From a virus, in IMG/VR virus record IMGVR_UViG_3300045996_002224, positions 1 to 40,402 of that record: a stretch of DNA of 40,402 nucleotides; one strand, given 5' to 3'. How positions within the stretch are numbered: the first letter of the stretch is position 1; each line of letters starts with the position of its first letter. The notes beneath the pieces were generated by a model. It worked only from the letters and a program-made list of their open reading frames with translations. It was not told where the DNA came from and ran no database searches. Shown piece by piece: positions 1-7,501 of the stretch. The translations under genes were made by a program, and so were the position numbers.

Positions 1-266
1 AGCAAGGCTTTCGGTCTTTGACTTCCATCGGTCGATGATCCTGCTGACCGCTTTTGCGTTCCATTCGCAACCGCGCGCCGTCTTGATCCCGCGAGCATTG
101 AGCGCAGCCGCGATGCCTCTTAGCGTTGTCACGCCGCTTGCCTGGATCTGCTCGATGACAGGACCCACCGTCGCCGCCATTTCATCGGCAAGCCGGACCA
201 CGGCCTGTCTGGCGTGCTCGGCGGCTGCGGTTGGGTTAGGGTGACCAAGCTTCGTTATCGTCGTGC
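1..266. repeat. Direct repeat of recombinase 3' end, left copy (right copy 40137-40402)
   Basis: Bases 1-266 align without gaps to 40137-40402. By eye about 16 mismatches fall in the first 139 bases, and 140-266 is identical to 40276-40402 (127 bases). An exact terminal match of 127 bases is a k-mer length commonly used by short-read assemblers. It therefore suggests that the contig closes on itself, with 1-139 a variant branch. A true second recombinase copy just outside the window is the alternative. Confidence 0.85.
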
Positions 267-732
267 CATGCGGCGTCGTATGGCTCCCCTTCTCCTCGAT
301 CTTGCGCCGGGTGGCCTGCAATGCCGCTTTCGTCCGCTGTGAAATCATCGCTCGCTCCTTCTCCGCGAGTGCCGCGAAGAGATGGAGCAAAAACGGGTCG
401 GCATCGAAACCAAGTTCTGCCGTGACGAACGGGACACGCTGCGCCATCAATCCGCTGATGAAATGCACATCGCGCGACAAGCGGTCCAATTTGGCGACCA
501 CGACAAAGCACTTCATTTTCTTGGCCGCAGTCATCGCCGCGAGCAGCTGCGGACGGCGGTCGAGAGCGTCCGCACCCTTGCCAGTTTCAACCTCCCTATA
601 CACATCGACAAGGTCAACACCTTCGGCGGCGCAGAACGCTTCGATCGCACGTTGCTGCGCATCCAGGCCAAGGCCGGAGCGACCCTGTTGACCCGTCGAG
701 ACCCTGATGTAACCGACCGCCTGACGGGTCAT
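1..732 (-). CDS. Serine recombinase (resolvase/invertase family), 3' end outside window
   Basis: Site-specific DNA recombinase of the small serine family. The N-terminus reads [12 protein letters not shown], in which the Ser of RVST is the expected nucleophile. It is followed by a QRAIEAFC segment, the [11 protein letters not shown] motif and a long helix with [15 protein letters not shown], all typical of the catalytic domain. The C-terminal part ([27 protein letters not shown]) is the usual helix-turn-helix DNA-binding domain. The ATG at 732 has GGAGGAGG about 9 bases upstream and overlaps the stop of the preceding gene (ATGA). The frame is open to base 1, so the true end lies outside the window. 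A second version of the last 90 codons, with a stop, is at 40131-40402; joining 40402 to 267 gives an uninterrupted 245-aa protein. Likely role: resolution of multimers, or integration/excision of the element. Confidence 0.9.
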   Translation of the reverse strand, partial: MTRQAVGYIRVSTGQQGRSGLGLDAQQRAIEAFCAAEGVDLVDVYREVETGKGADALDRRPQLLAAMTAAKKMKCFVVVAKLDRLSRDVHFISGLMAQRVPFVTAELGFDADPFLLHLFAALAEKERAMISQRTKAALQATRRKIEEKGSHTTPHGTTITKLGHPNPTAAAEHARQAVVRLADEMAATVGPVIEQIQASGVTTLRGIAAALNARGIKTARGCEWNAKAVSRIIDRWKSKTESLA

Positions 733-1034
733 TTCAGACTACCCTCCTCCCTCTCCCTTTTGTCGCTGAATGACGCGCCGCAGAAGTGCGCCATGGTGAC
801 GTAGTCAAGTCCCGTCTCCTTGCGCATCTCTTCAATGACGCGGCTTTTGTTCGTAGAGTCAAACGCTCCTATAATAAATAGCGCGGGGTCCCTTCCTGTA
901 GCCTCTAACATCGCTATGTGAAGCGCCGCCTCTCTGGACCTGTACGCTCCGTCTATCGCTTCGATATCCGGTATCTTCTCGATTTCAAGAGCACGCATGA
1001 GAATGGGATGGTCAGAAGGGTATCGAAACAACAT
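729..1034 (-). CDS. Small hypothetical protein, paralogue of the next upstream gene
   Basis: A 101-aa protein of unknown function, mostly helical and charged. Its N-terminal part ([11 protein letters not shown] ... ATGRDPAL) resembles the neighbouring 87-aa protein at 1039-1302 (HPVINRAKEIE ... EVTGRDVI), so the two look like diverged duplicates. Its stop overlaps the recombinase start codon (ATGA), which points to translational coupling. No enzyme motif or membrane segment is visible. A role as a recombination directionality or regulatory partner is possible only from position. Confidence 0.7.
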   Translation of the reverse strand: MLFRYPSDHPILMRALEIEKIPDIEAIDGAYRSREAALHIAMLEATGRDPALFIIGAFDSTNKSRVIEEMRKETGLDYVTMAHFCGASFSDKREREEGSLK

Positions 1035-1038
1035 GCTG

Positions 1039-1302
1039 TCACCTTTTCATTTCCATATACATATAATCAAGAGCTTCGTTTAACGTGATTCCAACCTCTC
1101 GGTACAGGTCTTCGTTCTTACCTTGGCTCACTTCCGGAATAACGTCCCTTCCCGTTACTTCTGAAATCGTCCTGTAAAGAGCCTTCATTCTTGTCATTGG
1201 GGAATCACAAAACCCCGTAAGCATCATTTCTGATTCGATTTCCTTTGCTCTGTTAATGACGGGATGGTTGTTATCTTGCTTATACTTCGTGGAACGTGTC
1301 AT
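1039..1302 (-). CDS. Small hypothetical protein, paralogue of 729-1034
   Basis: An 87-aa acidic, probably helical protein of unknown function. It shares an HPVINRAKEIE-like N-terminal segment and a TGRDVI motif with the next gene downstream. Its start overlaps the stop of the zinc-binding protein gene upstream (ATGA at 1299-1302), and only 4 bases separate it from the following gene, so it belongs to the same polycistronic unit. Confidence 0.7.
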   Translation of the reverse strand: MTRSTKYKQDNNHPVINRAKEIESEMMLTGFCDSPMTRMKALYRTISEVTGRDVIPEVSQGKNEDLYREVGITLNEALDYMYMEMKR

Positions 1303-1817
1303 GACAGACCGGCCTTGGCCTTGGCTAAAGCCAACCCTGCCATAAACTCTTCATAGGCGCGTCTGTGCTCTTCACTGACATGCCAAGGCACTGTATCGCG
1401 GTTATCTATCCACCATACCGCCGACGTTTCCGTCCTAAGCTTGTTTTCCGCAGCAAGAACGGAATCAGAAAACCGGCGGACAAGAGCCAACGCATCGTCA
1501 ACCGCGATGCCGGTTTTTTCCGCTCCATCTTTAATGCTCTCTTCCGTTGGAAGAGTGGGAAGCTTGTTGCCGTCAGACTTGACTGCCTCCGCTCTGACTT
1601 TCTCTCCCCATGCAATTTGCTTCGGTGTCCCGATCAGCGGCGGGAGGTTGAGAGCGGCGGCGGTTGCTCTCGCCTCTTCCTGTTCCTTGACGCGACGACA
1701 GTCGGGACAGGGTTTGTCTTTCATCCATTCTATTCTGCTGTAACGGTCTTCATGCTTGCCGAAAAGCCTATGCGTAACAACATGTCCGCAAGCGTGCTTA
1801 ACATCGTATTGAGCCAT
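1299..1817 (-). CDS. Zinc-ribbon-like hypothetical protein
   Basis: A 172-aa protein. Its N-terminal 45 residues contain HACGHVVTH and, about 28 residues on, CPDCR, a Cys/His arrangement that suggests a single zinc-binding ribbon. The rest is helical with a conserved-looking WWIDNRD stretch and no catalytic motif I recognise. Similar C/H-plus-CPDC proteins occur in phage and plasmid accessory regions of alphaproteobacteria (general impression, not searched). The start has no strong Shine-Dalgarno sequence; a 23-base gap separates it from the preceding small membrane-protein gene. Confidence 0.7.
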   Translation of the reverse strand: MAQYDVKHACGHVVTHRLFGKHEDRYSRIEWMKDKPCPDCRRVKEQEEARATAAALNLPPLIGTPKQIAWGEKVRAEAVKSDGNKLPTLPTEESIKDGAEKTGIAVDDALALVRRFSDSVLAAENKLRTETSAVWWIDNRDTVPWHVSEEHRRAYEEFMAGLALAKAKAGLS

Positions 1818-1840
1818 TTTCTCAGCCTATCGCATTGAGG

Positions 1841-1936
1841 TTAGATCGAACCAAAAAGACCGAACGCCATGACGGACGCCAGAGCGGCGGCAAGTATGGC
1901 CGGTATCCAAGGCTTGATTGCTGCAACGGCTTTCAT
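1841..1936 (-). CDS. 31-aa single-span membrane miniprotein
   Basis: A 31-codon frame starting at an ATG that overlaps the preceding stop (ATGA), with GGGAGG 7 bases upstream. The peptide begins MKAVAAIKPW and is then hydrophobic (Ile/Ala/Leu/Val, 17-18 residues) to a FGLFGSI end, so it should form one transmembrane helix. The combination of a strong ribosome site, an overlap of the kind used throughout this operon, and a coherent membrane segment makes it likely real despite its size. Function unknown. Confidence 0.55.
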   Translation of the reverse strand: MKAVAAIKPWIPAILAAALASVMAFGLFGSI

Positions 1937-2244
1937 CGGTCGTCCTCCCGTCCATCGGCGAGGCATGAAGCGCGGCTTGAAAGCCTTGGGTTGCTCCAAC
2001 ATTCCCCGCGATGCCAAACCTCATTGCGGTCATCGCGCAGGTAATAGTCCATGATCGCGCGATCCTCCGACAATTGCGGATATGCGATTTCAAGGCATCT
2101 GTCGCGGTGATGCCTGCCATAGTCGTTAATGCAAGCGCGATACTGGTTTTCCTGACGGTCGCGGCGGTCGGCTTCTGCGGGAGAAACGAAAGCGAAGACA
2201 GCGATGACGCCTGCCATGCGAGCCGCGATGATGCGAGGCGTCAT
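1933..2244 (-). CDS. Small secreted protein with signal peptide
   Basis: A 103-aa protein when started at the ATG overlapping the previous stop (ATGA at 2241-2244). An upstream in-frame start would add 16 residues but would destroy the coupling. Residues 1-25 (MTPRIIAARMAGV ... SPAEA) look like a Sec signal peptide with an AEA-type cleavage site. The mature part is rich in Arg, Asp, Tyr and His and has three Cys residues, consistent with a small periplasmic protein. I do not recognise the family. It lies in the recombinase operon next to two small membrane proteins. Confidence 0.65.
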   Translation of the reverse strand: MTPRIIAARMAGVIAVFAFVSPAEADRRDRQENQYRACINDYGRHHRDRCLEIAYPQLSEDRAIMDYYLRDDRNEVWHRGECWSNPRLSSRASCLADGREDDR

Positions 2245-2426
2245 TGGCACCACACCAGGTTGGTATAGGGTTTTCCTGCGTCGTGTCCGCAATCGTTGGA
2301 ATCCAGCCGCGAATAAAGCATGAAGGCCGTTAAGACGATCCCGCCAATCACTCCGGCCACGATCATCGGCTTAAGCACTGCCATGGCGGCAGACCCAAGA
2401 TCGAGCAGAAATTCAATGGTCCGCAT
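2241..2426 (-). CDS. Small membrane protein, first gene of the recombinase operon
   Basis: A 61-aa protein starting at MRTIEFLLDLG, chosen because GAGGGGG lies about 6 bases upstream; an earlier in-frame codon lacks such a site. Residues about 17-36 form one hydrophobic span, followed by a polar tail ending in NLVWCQ. It is the first gene downstream of the TGTAACA operator pair at 2478-2496 and starts a chain of seven minus-strand genes, most with overlapping ends, that finishes with the recombinase. Function unknown. Confidence 0.65.
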   Translation of the reverse strand: MRTIEFLLDLGSAAMAVLKPMIVAGVIGGIVLTAFMLYSRLDSNDCGHDAGKPYTNLVWCQ

Positions 2427-2477
2427 AACAACCCCCTCTTTCGATTTGGTTCGTCTCGACAACCGTTTGCCAATATT

Positions 2478-2496
2478 TGTAACATATCATGTAACA
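2478..2496 (-). promoter_or_regulatory. TGTAACA-N5-TGTAACA operator, recombinase operon
   Basis: Two direct TGTAACA copies (2478-2484 and 2490-2496) spaced 12 bp apart. Equivalent pairs occur at 24568-24586, 31664-31708 and 36030-36048, each upstream of a minus-strand operon. A weak minus-strand promoter (TTGCTA, 18-base spacer, TATGTT) overlaps the pair. Probable binding site for an element-encoded repressor. Confidence 0.65.
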
Positions 2497-2756
2497 AACC
2501 ATGATAGCAAGAGGAAACGTAGCATCTGAAACGGGCGTTTCGGAATGCCAAATCCAGACCCTGGCAACGAAAGTTATATGGCTATTGTGCTATCTGTATG
2601 CGGAATGGCTAAATTGACAAACAATGCAATGTAAGTTCCTCGATTTTCATGAAGAGAGAGAAAAACAGTCTATAAAGTCTATTGACTAAGCAGCGCGTTT
2701 GGTGGCACCATGAAGCCGAGGCAGACTTGCGCCCAACCCCAGAGACCCGACGTGAT

Positions 2757-2787
2757 AAACCGCCAGTGAAAACACTTGGCGGTTTTT
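2757..2787 (+). terminator. Rho-independent terminator 1
   Basis: AACCGCCA-GTG pairs with CACTTGGCGGTT across an AAAA loop, followed by a run of five T. It faces the HTH gene, with no clear gene upstream on this strand. Confidence 0.7.
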
Positions 2788-2831
2788 CTCTGTCTGCTGC
2801 CTGACCAGCCTCGACAGCACCCGTTGACCAT

Positions 2832-2864
2832 AACCGCCAGCGCTCAGCGTCTCGGCGGTTTTTT
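2832..2864 (+). terminator. Rho-independent terminator 2, same stem as terminator 1
   Basis: AACCGCC pairs with GGCGGTT, followed by TTTT. The stem is identical to that of the preceding terminator 45 bases away. Confidence 0.65.
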
Positions 2865-2886
2865 CGTGACCGGAGACAACCCGACG

Positions 2887-3081
2887 ATGACTGACACCAT
2901 GCCGCGCATGATCTCGCGTCGCGAGTACGCCGATCTAGTTGGCAAAAATGTTCGCACGATCGGCAACTGGGAACGCGAGGGACATGGACCCCAACCAATC
3001 AGGATCAATACGAGGGTCTACTACAAAGCCGACGAAGTTCGTCAATTCCTTCAGCTTGGCACGTGCCGCCGCGCATCCTGA
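2887..3081 (+). CDS. Small excisionase/MerR-like HTH protein
   Basis: A 64-aa DNA-binding protein. ISRREYADLVGKNVRTIGNWEREG is a winged-helix/HTH of the AlpA/excisionase type (MerR superfamily), followed by a wing segment RVYYKADEVRQFL. The ATG at 2887 has GGAG 11 bases upstream; a second possible start is five codons on. Preceded by two terminators and followed by a second HTH gene of the same kind. Likely a directionality factor or regulator for the recombinase or the replication genes; the target is not evident. Confidence 0.75.
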   Translation: MTDTMPRMISRREYADLVGKNVRTIGNWEREGHGPQPIRINTRVYYKADEVRQFLQLGTCRRAS

Positions 3082-3154
3082 CCGCCTTGCGCCGTTGCTT
3101 TTACTTGGCGGTAGAGCGGCGGCGGTTTACGGCACGGTATGCATGTGCGCTCAT

Positions 3155-3195
3155 TAGTGCCAATTGGTATCAAATGGTATTGACTACCATCTAGT
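3155..3195. promoter_or_regulatory. Short repeats upstream of second HTH gene
   Basis: Two TGGTAT copies 10 bases apart are followed by the inverted ACCAT, giving ATGGTAT-TGACT-ACCAT. This is a plausible operator or promoter region for the HTH gene at 3232. No confident -35/-10 pair was identified. Confidence 0.35.
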
Positions 3196-3231
3196 GAAGC
3201 GTTAGATTCATCTCCAGAACCATGAAAGGCG

Positions 3232-3426
3232 ATGGAGATGAACGACAAAATGTTGACGGACGAGGAGGTTAGTAAATTCCTCGCCGTGTCGATAAACACC
3301 GTTAGATCGTGGCGACGGAAGAAGGTCGGACCTCCCTGGCATAAGGTCCAACGATCCGTCAGGTACCGAGAGTCTGAAATTATCGAATGGGTCGAAAAGC
3401 AGCGCCAGGACGGCGACAGCGAGTAG
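3232..3426 (+). CDS. Second AlpA/excisionase-like HTH protein
   Basis: A 64-aa protein with TDEEVSKFLAVSINTVRSWRRKK, the classic helix-turn-helix seen in excisionases and MerR-like small regulators. It continues with a VRYRESEIIEWVEKQR recognition/wing segment. Start at 3232, or two codons later at 3238, which is better spaced from AAAGG at 3225-3229. It resembles the protein at 2887-3081 in size and fold, so the pair may act on two sites or antagonise each other. It sits directly before the replication genes. Confidence 0.75.
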   Translation: MEMNDKMLTDEEVSKFLAVSINTVRSWRRKKVGPPWHKVQRSVRYRESEIIEWVEKQRQDGDSE

Positions 3427-3494
3427 ACGCAAAAAAGGCCGGGACCCTCGAACCGCCAAGCTCGTGTCCCAGCCTCCTGCATAAGGCAACGCAT

Positions 3495-3560
3495 ATGAAC
3501 ACCAAAGCTAACAGGCGCACTGCGTCCAATCAACCCCAAAATGATAGGGGGATTGGCTGA
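3495..3560 (+). CDS. Possible 21-aa leader peptide before the primase-helicase
   Basis: A 21-codon frame (MNTKANRRTASNQ...) whose TGA overlaps the primase-helicase ATG (TGATG). An AAGG stands about 10 bases upstream. The overlap suggests translational coupling, but the peptide has no recognisable feature and could be chance. Confidence 0.3.
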   Translation: MNTKANRRTASNQPQNDRGIG

Positions 3561-6500
3561 TGGCGCGGTATGTCAAGACGGCGGTCGCGCGAAATGCCGT
3601 CAAGGGTCGCGAAGCCGAGATAATCCAGAAGTCCGGAGTTGACTGGAAACCCGGTCAGCGCGGACACATCACCTGTCCCTATAAGGACCACGGCGGTTCC
3701 GGAGACTGGCGGCTGGATGAGGCAAAGGGACTTTGCTTCTGTTCCAGTTCCTGCATGCCGAAGCCATCAAGTGTATTCGACCATTTGTCCAGGATGCGTG
3801 GCGACGACCCCCAGGCGGAAGACGCTTTCGAGCAGTCGAAGATCGAAGCCATGGAGTTGATTGATCGAACCGACCTGATCGAAGGCGCGGATAAAGCGGC
3901 AGGCAAGAGGAAGGAACGGCAGAAAAAGCCATGGCACGACTACTTCAAAACCAACGCCATGCTCAATCCTCCCGCCGACCTCCGCGACGATAACCTTGTT
4001 CGGACCTACCTAGCCGCTCGTCAGGGTGTTGCGCCTGAAGATGCCGCCTTACCCTCGTCACCTTGTGTCGGCCTGAAGAGACTTGATTTCCCCCATGCCT
4101 GCGAAGGCAAGGCCGCGGTGGAATGTCCCTGCGTCGTCTTCTTCATGGTCAACCCAAACGATCCCGACCAAGTGACAGGAGGAATCCGGGTCTACTTGAA
4201 CGAGGATGGAACCGCGAAAGCTGACCTCCGCCAACCGGACGGCACCCCGCACAAGGTCAAGCCGATGACGACCGGCTCTAAGCACGGCGGCGCGGTTCTT
4301 TACGGCAACCCGGCTGCGGCGAAGAAACAAGCTGTCTGCGAAGGTGTCGAAACTGGCGGGTCCATAGCGCTAGGCGCGCGGCATCGTGACGACGCCGATG
4401 TTTTGGTTGCTTGCGGCGGCACAGCCGAAAGTATGAAGAATATCCCGATAGTCTCGACGGCGGAGCGACTGTTCATCGCCTGCGACCGCGACGAGAGGCC
4501 GAGCGACAAGGGAAATGTCAGCAAGACAGGCGAAATAGCAGGTATTCATATTGCAGCCAAACACGCCGACCGTCTGCCTGTCCATCTGGCGCTGCCTCGT
4601 GCGCCTGGGTGCAAAGCCGACTGGAATGACGTGCAGCTAGAGGATGGTCCCGACGCCGTTTATGACGGGGTGTTCAACGCGCCGCAGTATAATGGTGGTG
4701 CAAATCAGCAATCGGATGCCGATACGGCGGTGCCGCCGTCGGAGCCGGCCATCGCTAAAGACCTGGGGTCGATCCTCAAGCTGTACCCGCTTCCCGACAT
4801 GCACACCGAAGAGCTTTCGTACGATGATCCCAAGGGGAACGGCGATTGGTGGATGCACCGCAAGAAGGCCAAGAAGAACGCGGATGACGAATGGGAAGAA
4901 ACCCATGTTCCAATCTGCACCCCGTTCGCAGTGACGCACCGCGTCATTCCGTTGGATGGTGGCACGGGTCCCGATTACCATCTCAGACTTGCCATCCAGG
5001 GGATGACGGGTCATCTCCACGCCGTCAACGTGCCTCGCGCCATCATCGGCAAGCCAGGATCTGCGGATATCAAGGCGGTGTTGTTCCGTGCCGGGTTGCG
5101 GACAGAGGGGGACGGCGACAGCGTTGCAGTCAACATCCTCAAGGCAGCCAACCCGACGAGGCAAATCAAGGTGGCGAGTCGTCCAGGCTGGCATAGGCTC
5201 GGCGGCACGGCGGCTCCTATATTCGTTGCGCCAACAGGACAGGTGATCGGCAACACGGAAGGTCAGGACATCGAGTTAGACGAGTCCGTGAAAATTGCTG
5301 AACCGCTCGCCAAGGCGGGGACCTTCGAGGAATGGAAGCGTATCACCAAAGTCATTGCCGGAATTGACAACGTCAATCACTGGCGCATCAGCTTGTGTGC
5401 CTCGTTTGCCGGAGTGCTGGTTGACCTCCTGCAAATGTCCACTATGGGGATATGCTTCACAGGCATGACCACGCGCGGCAAATCCACGGCGCAGCGTATC
5501 GCCACCGCGGCCTGGAGCAACCCCGACGAACAGAATGAAACCCTCAACCACTCGGCACTGACCACGCTCAATGCGGTCGAAGCCAAAGCGCAAAAGTCCA
5601 ATGGCTCCATCCTTGGCCTGGATGACTTGAAGAACCTAAAAGGGTCCGACGTGGCATCGCTGGTCTACAAGCTGGCGGGAGGTGTCGGAAAGGGTCGCAT
5701 GAAGTCTGATGCCTCTATGCGACCATCCATGAAGTGGAACACGTTCGTCCTCATGTCCATCGAGAAGACGCTTCAGCAGGCGATCGAGGAGGACGGCGGG
5801 GAATGGCTGCCTGGTGTCAGCGTCCGTATTCCGGATGTCAACGTGACCAGCGTAAGCGAAAAAGTCCCCGACCACTTCATGGATGACGTTCGGAAGATCG
5901 AACTCAATTACGGCCATGCCGCGACCGAATTCGTTCGCTGCCTGGTCGAAAGTGGACAGCATGAGGATCGGGACAAAATCCGGCAAAGCATCGCCACCTA
6001 TGCGCGCGAACTGGCGGACACTGAAAACGGCGAGACGATCCGCGCGGCAACCCCGTTCGCTACCGTCTGGTGCGCCGGGGTCATGGCTAAGGCGTTCGGC
6101 ATCCTACCGAATGAACTGAACGTAAAAGACGCCATCGCATGGGGATGGAAGCTGTTCCAGCACGGCAGCGAGGTTGGACACAACAGGCAGGAAGACGCAA
6201 TCGGAGTCCTTCGTGACTGGCTTGCAGCAAACTGGAACGTCAAGGTCGTTCACACATCGGTCTCGCATCCGAGAATTGCGCCAGAAGCTTGGTACGATGA
6301 CGAATACGTTTATATAAACGGCAAGTGCCTCTCGAACATCATACCCAACACTATACGCGTCATAGACTTCGCCGAACAGTTGAAGAAAGAAGGTATTCTC
6401 GTTCCTGACGCGAAAGCAGGCAAGAACAGCCACACGAAGGCGCGAACGGGATCGAAGAAGATCGGCTCTTGCTACTGGCTCAACAGACCTGAAATCGGCC

Positions 6501-6622
6501 AGCCTATCGATGCCGACGAGAACATGAATGAAGCCTACGAGGAGGCCAAAGCAGCCGGAGACAAGGAAGCGCTTAAGAAGCTGGAGGAGAATGTCGTCCA
6601 CCTTCGCAGCGGGAGGCGTTGA
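3560..6622 (+). CDS. Primase-helicase with CHC2-like zinc finger, Toprim and DUF927-type ATPase
   Basis: A 1020-aa replication protein. Residues 39-65 carry a Cys/His cluster (C39, H44, C59, C61, C65) like the DnaG CHC2 finger. A Toprim-like domain lies around 255-310: VCEGVETGGS supplies the catalytic Glu and IACDRDE the Asp-x-Asp. The second half matches the DUF927 helicase region, with Walker A GMTTRGKST near 634-643, Walker B-like GLDDL near 685, and GWH/RPGW and Arg-finger-like segments around them. It should synthesise primers and unwind DNA for replication of the element. AGGGGG is 8 bases before the start. It is followed by the gene that contains the iteron cluster, as expected for a replication module. 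Confidence 0.85.
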   Translation: MARYVKTAVARNAVKGREAEIIQKSGVDWKPGQRGHITCPYKDHGGSGDWRLDEAKGLCFCSSSCMPKPSSVFDHLSRMRGDDPQAEDAFEQSKIEAMELIDRTDLIEGADKAAGKRKERQKKPWHDYFKTNAMLNPPADLRDDNLVRTYLAARQGVAPEDAALPSSPCVGLKRLDFPHACEGKAAVECPCVVFFMVNPNDPDQVTGGIRVYLNEDGTAKADLRQPDGTPHKVKPMTTGSKHGGAVLYGNPAAAKKQAVCEGVETGGSIALGARHRDDADVLVACGGTAESMKNIPIVSTAERLFIACDRDERPSDKGNVSKTGEIAGIHIAAKHADRLPVHLALPRAPGCKADWNDVQLEDGPDAVYDGVFNAPQYNGGANQQSDADTAVPPSEPAIAKDLGSILKLYPLPDMHTEELSYDDPKGNGDWWMHRKKAKKNADDEWEETHVPICTPFAVTHRVIPLDGGTGPDYHLRLAIQGMTGHLHAVNVPRAIIGKPGSADIKAVLFRAGLRTEGDGDSVAVNILKAANPTRQIKVASRPGWHRLGGTAAPIFVAPTGQVIGNTEGQDIELDESVKIAEPLAKAGTFEEWKRITKVIAGIDNVNHWRISLCASFAGVLVDLLQMSTMGICFTGMTTRGKSTAQRIATAAWSNPDEQNETLNHSALTTLNAVEAKAQKSNGSILGLDDLKNLKGSDVASLVYKLAGGVGKGRMKSDASMRPSMKWNTFVLMSIEKTLQQAIEEDGGEWLPGVSVRIPDVNVTSVSEKVPDHFMDDVRKIELNYGHAATEFVRCLVESGQHEDRDKIRQSIATYARELADTENGETIRAATPFATVWCAGVMAKAFGILPNELNVKDAIAWGWKLFQHGSEVGHNRQEDAIGVLRDWLAANWNVKVVHTSVSHPRIAPEAWYDDEYVYINGKCLSNIIPNTIRVIDFAEQLKKEGILVPDAKAGKNSHTKARTGSKKIGSCYWLNRPEIGQPIDADENMNEAYEEAKAAGDKEALKKLEENVVHLRSGRR

Positions 6623-6624
6623 GC

Positions 6625-7413
6625 ATGTCCGGGAAGATCGACGTATTCGCCGCGCTTGATGCCGAACTGGCTGCATTCAGGGAATCAAAGAAGGCAAAAG
6701 CGGATATGGGGGAACAGACCGAGTCCATGGGTAGCCGGTTCCCCCACGGTTCCCCCGCCGGTTCCCCCTGCGGTTCCCCCTCTTTTTCTAATAATATCAA
6801 TGAATTAGAAGTAGGGGGAACCGGGGGAACTGAAATACACAAAACAAGAGATCATACGCGGGACAAATCAGACAATGCGGACACACCCAAATCTCACGTC
6901 ATAGATTTGTATCCATGTGTCCATCGTCTGAAAACGGTTCCCCCGGTTCCCCCAAACCGAAATCATCAATCAGATCAATCACTTGATAGGGGAACCGATA
7001 GGGGAACACGTCGGGGAACCGGACGTTTGGGGGAACCGGGTTTCCTTTTTCCTGAAGCCGCTTCTCTTGTCGGCAGTTCCCCTCTCGACCTCCAAGACTG
7101 GCGCGCCTGGATGGGTGAACGGTATCGGAGCAAGATGGCGAGTGGTCATTTCTCATCGCGCGATGCCGCTATGGTCTCCGTTTGGGAAGAAGCTCTCAGA
7201 GCTTGGCACATGATCAACGGCAAGGTGCCAGACAGGGACGGCTGCGGAGCCTGTGGGGAGGTTCTGGAGATGTGGGACAGTGCGATCACCGTCATTGACG
7301 GCGCACGCGTCCACGCGTCCCAGGACTGCCTTTACGACTACGGTGAGCGGTGCCGCGCAGCCGCTCATGAAGCGCTCGTTGCCATCGGCCTGAAACCGCC
7401 GCCGACCGAATAA
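6625..7413 (+). CDS. Origin-containing replication accessory protein with C-terminal zinc motif
   Basis: A 262-aa protein; ATG 6625 is preceded by GGGAGG and lies two bases after the helicase stop. The first 25 residues are helical. Residues about 35-135 are low complexity (Gly, Ser, Pro, Arg), because this DNA is packed with GGTTCCCC repeats in both orientations. The C-terminal domain (about 150-262) begins LQDWRAWMGERY and has CGACGE plus ...SQDCLYDYGERC, a likely zinc site of the kind seen at the end of phage primase-type proteins. Gene position and embedded iterons recall lambda O or RepC, where the origin lies inside the initiator gene. An initiator role is inference; no known initiator domain is recognised. 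Confidence 0.6.
   Translation: MSGKIDVFAALDAELAAFRESKKAKADMGEQTESMGSRFPHGSPAGSPCGSPSFSNNINELEVGGTGGTEIHKTRDHTRDKSDNADTPKSHVIDLYPCVHRLKTVPPVPPNRNHQSDQSLDRGTDRGTRRGTGRLGEPGFLFPEAASLVGSSPLDLQDWRAWMGERYRSKMASGHFSSRDAAMVSVWEEALRAWHMINGKVPDRDGCGACGEVLEMWDSAITVIDGARVHASQDCLYDYGERCRAAAHEALVAIGLKPPPTE
6737..7037. repeat. GGTTCCCC iteron cluster, candidate replication origin
   Basis: Plus-oriented GGTTCCCCC at 6737, 6748, 6760, 6772, 6936 and 6945. Reverse GGGG(G)AAC at 6814, 6823, 6989, 7001, 7013 and 7029. Spacing inside clusters is mostly 11-12 bp. An AT-rich stretch (6781-6811) separates the first inverted clusters and could serve as a melting site. The whole lies inside the coding sequence of the gene after the primase-helicase. 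Confidence 0.75.
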
Positions 7414-7450
7414 GCGCAACCCTTCCGCATAAGTGCAACATTGTGCTAGA

Positions 7451-7480
7451 ATGTTTCACAATGATACACTATGTAACACT
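7451..7480. repeat. 10-bp repeat array upstream of the portal gene
   Basis: Three consecutive 10-bp units, ATGTTTCACA, ATGATACACT and ATGTAACACT, followed by CATACAG. ATGTAACACT is the exact reverse complement of the AGTGTTACAT unit upstream of parA. The array overlaps the likely portal promoter (TTGTGC at 7441, GATACA at 7463) and ends about 20 bases before the start codon. Probable operator or partition site. Confidence 0.65.
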
Positions 7481-7501
7481 CATACAGAATTAGGAGCATG
7501 C

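Larger units (their letters stand above)
2427..2886. other. Intergenic region between divergent operons
   Basis: About 460 bases without a convincing gene. It holds the operator at 2478-2496 and two terminators with the same stem at 2757-2864. In between are only very short frames, for example a 19-codon one at 2710 whose stop falls inside the first terminator hairpin. The layout resembles a leader or a small untranslated transcript preceding the HTH gene at 2887. Confidence 0.6.

Noticed and set aside
1-139. Simple circular-overlap artefact
   Set aside because: This part differs from 40137-40275 at many positions, so it cannot be a pure assembly overlap; only the 127-bp block is exact.
263-804. 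Two plus-strand open frames (142 and 140 aa)
   Set aside because: Both are antisense to the serine recombinase, whose motifs are unambiguous.
6737-7037. CRISPR-like array
   Set aside because: Units are 8-9 bp, in both orientations, with spacing of 9-16 bp and no unique spacers of CRISPR length; iterons fit better.
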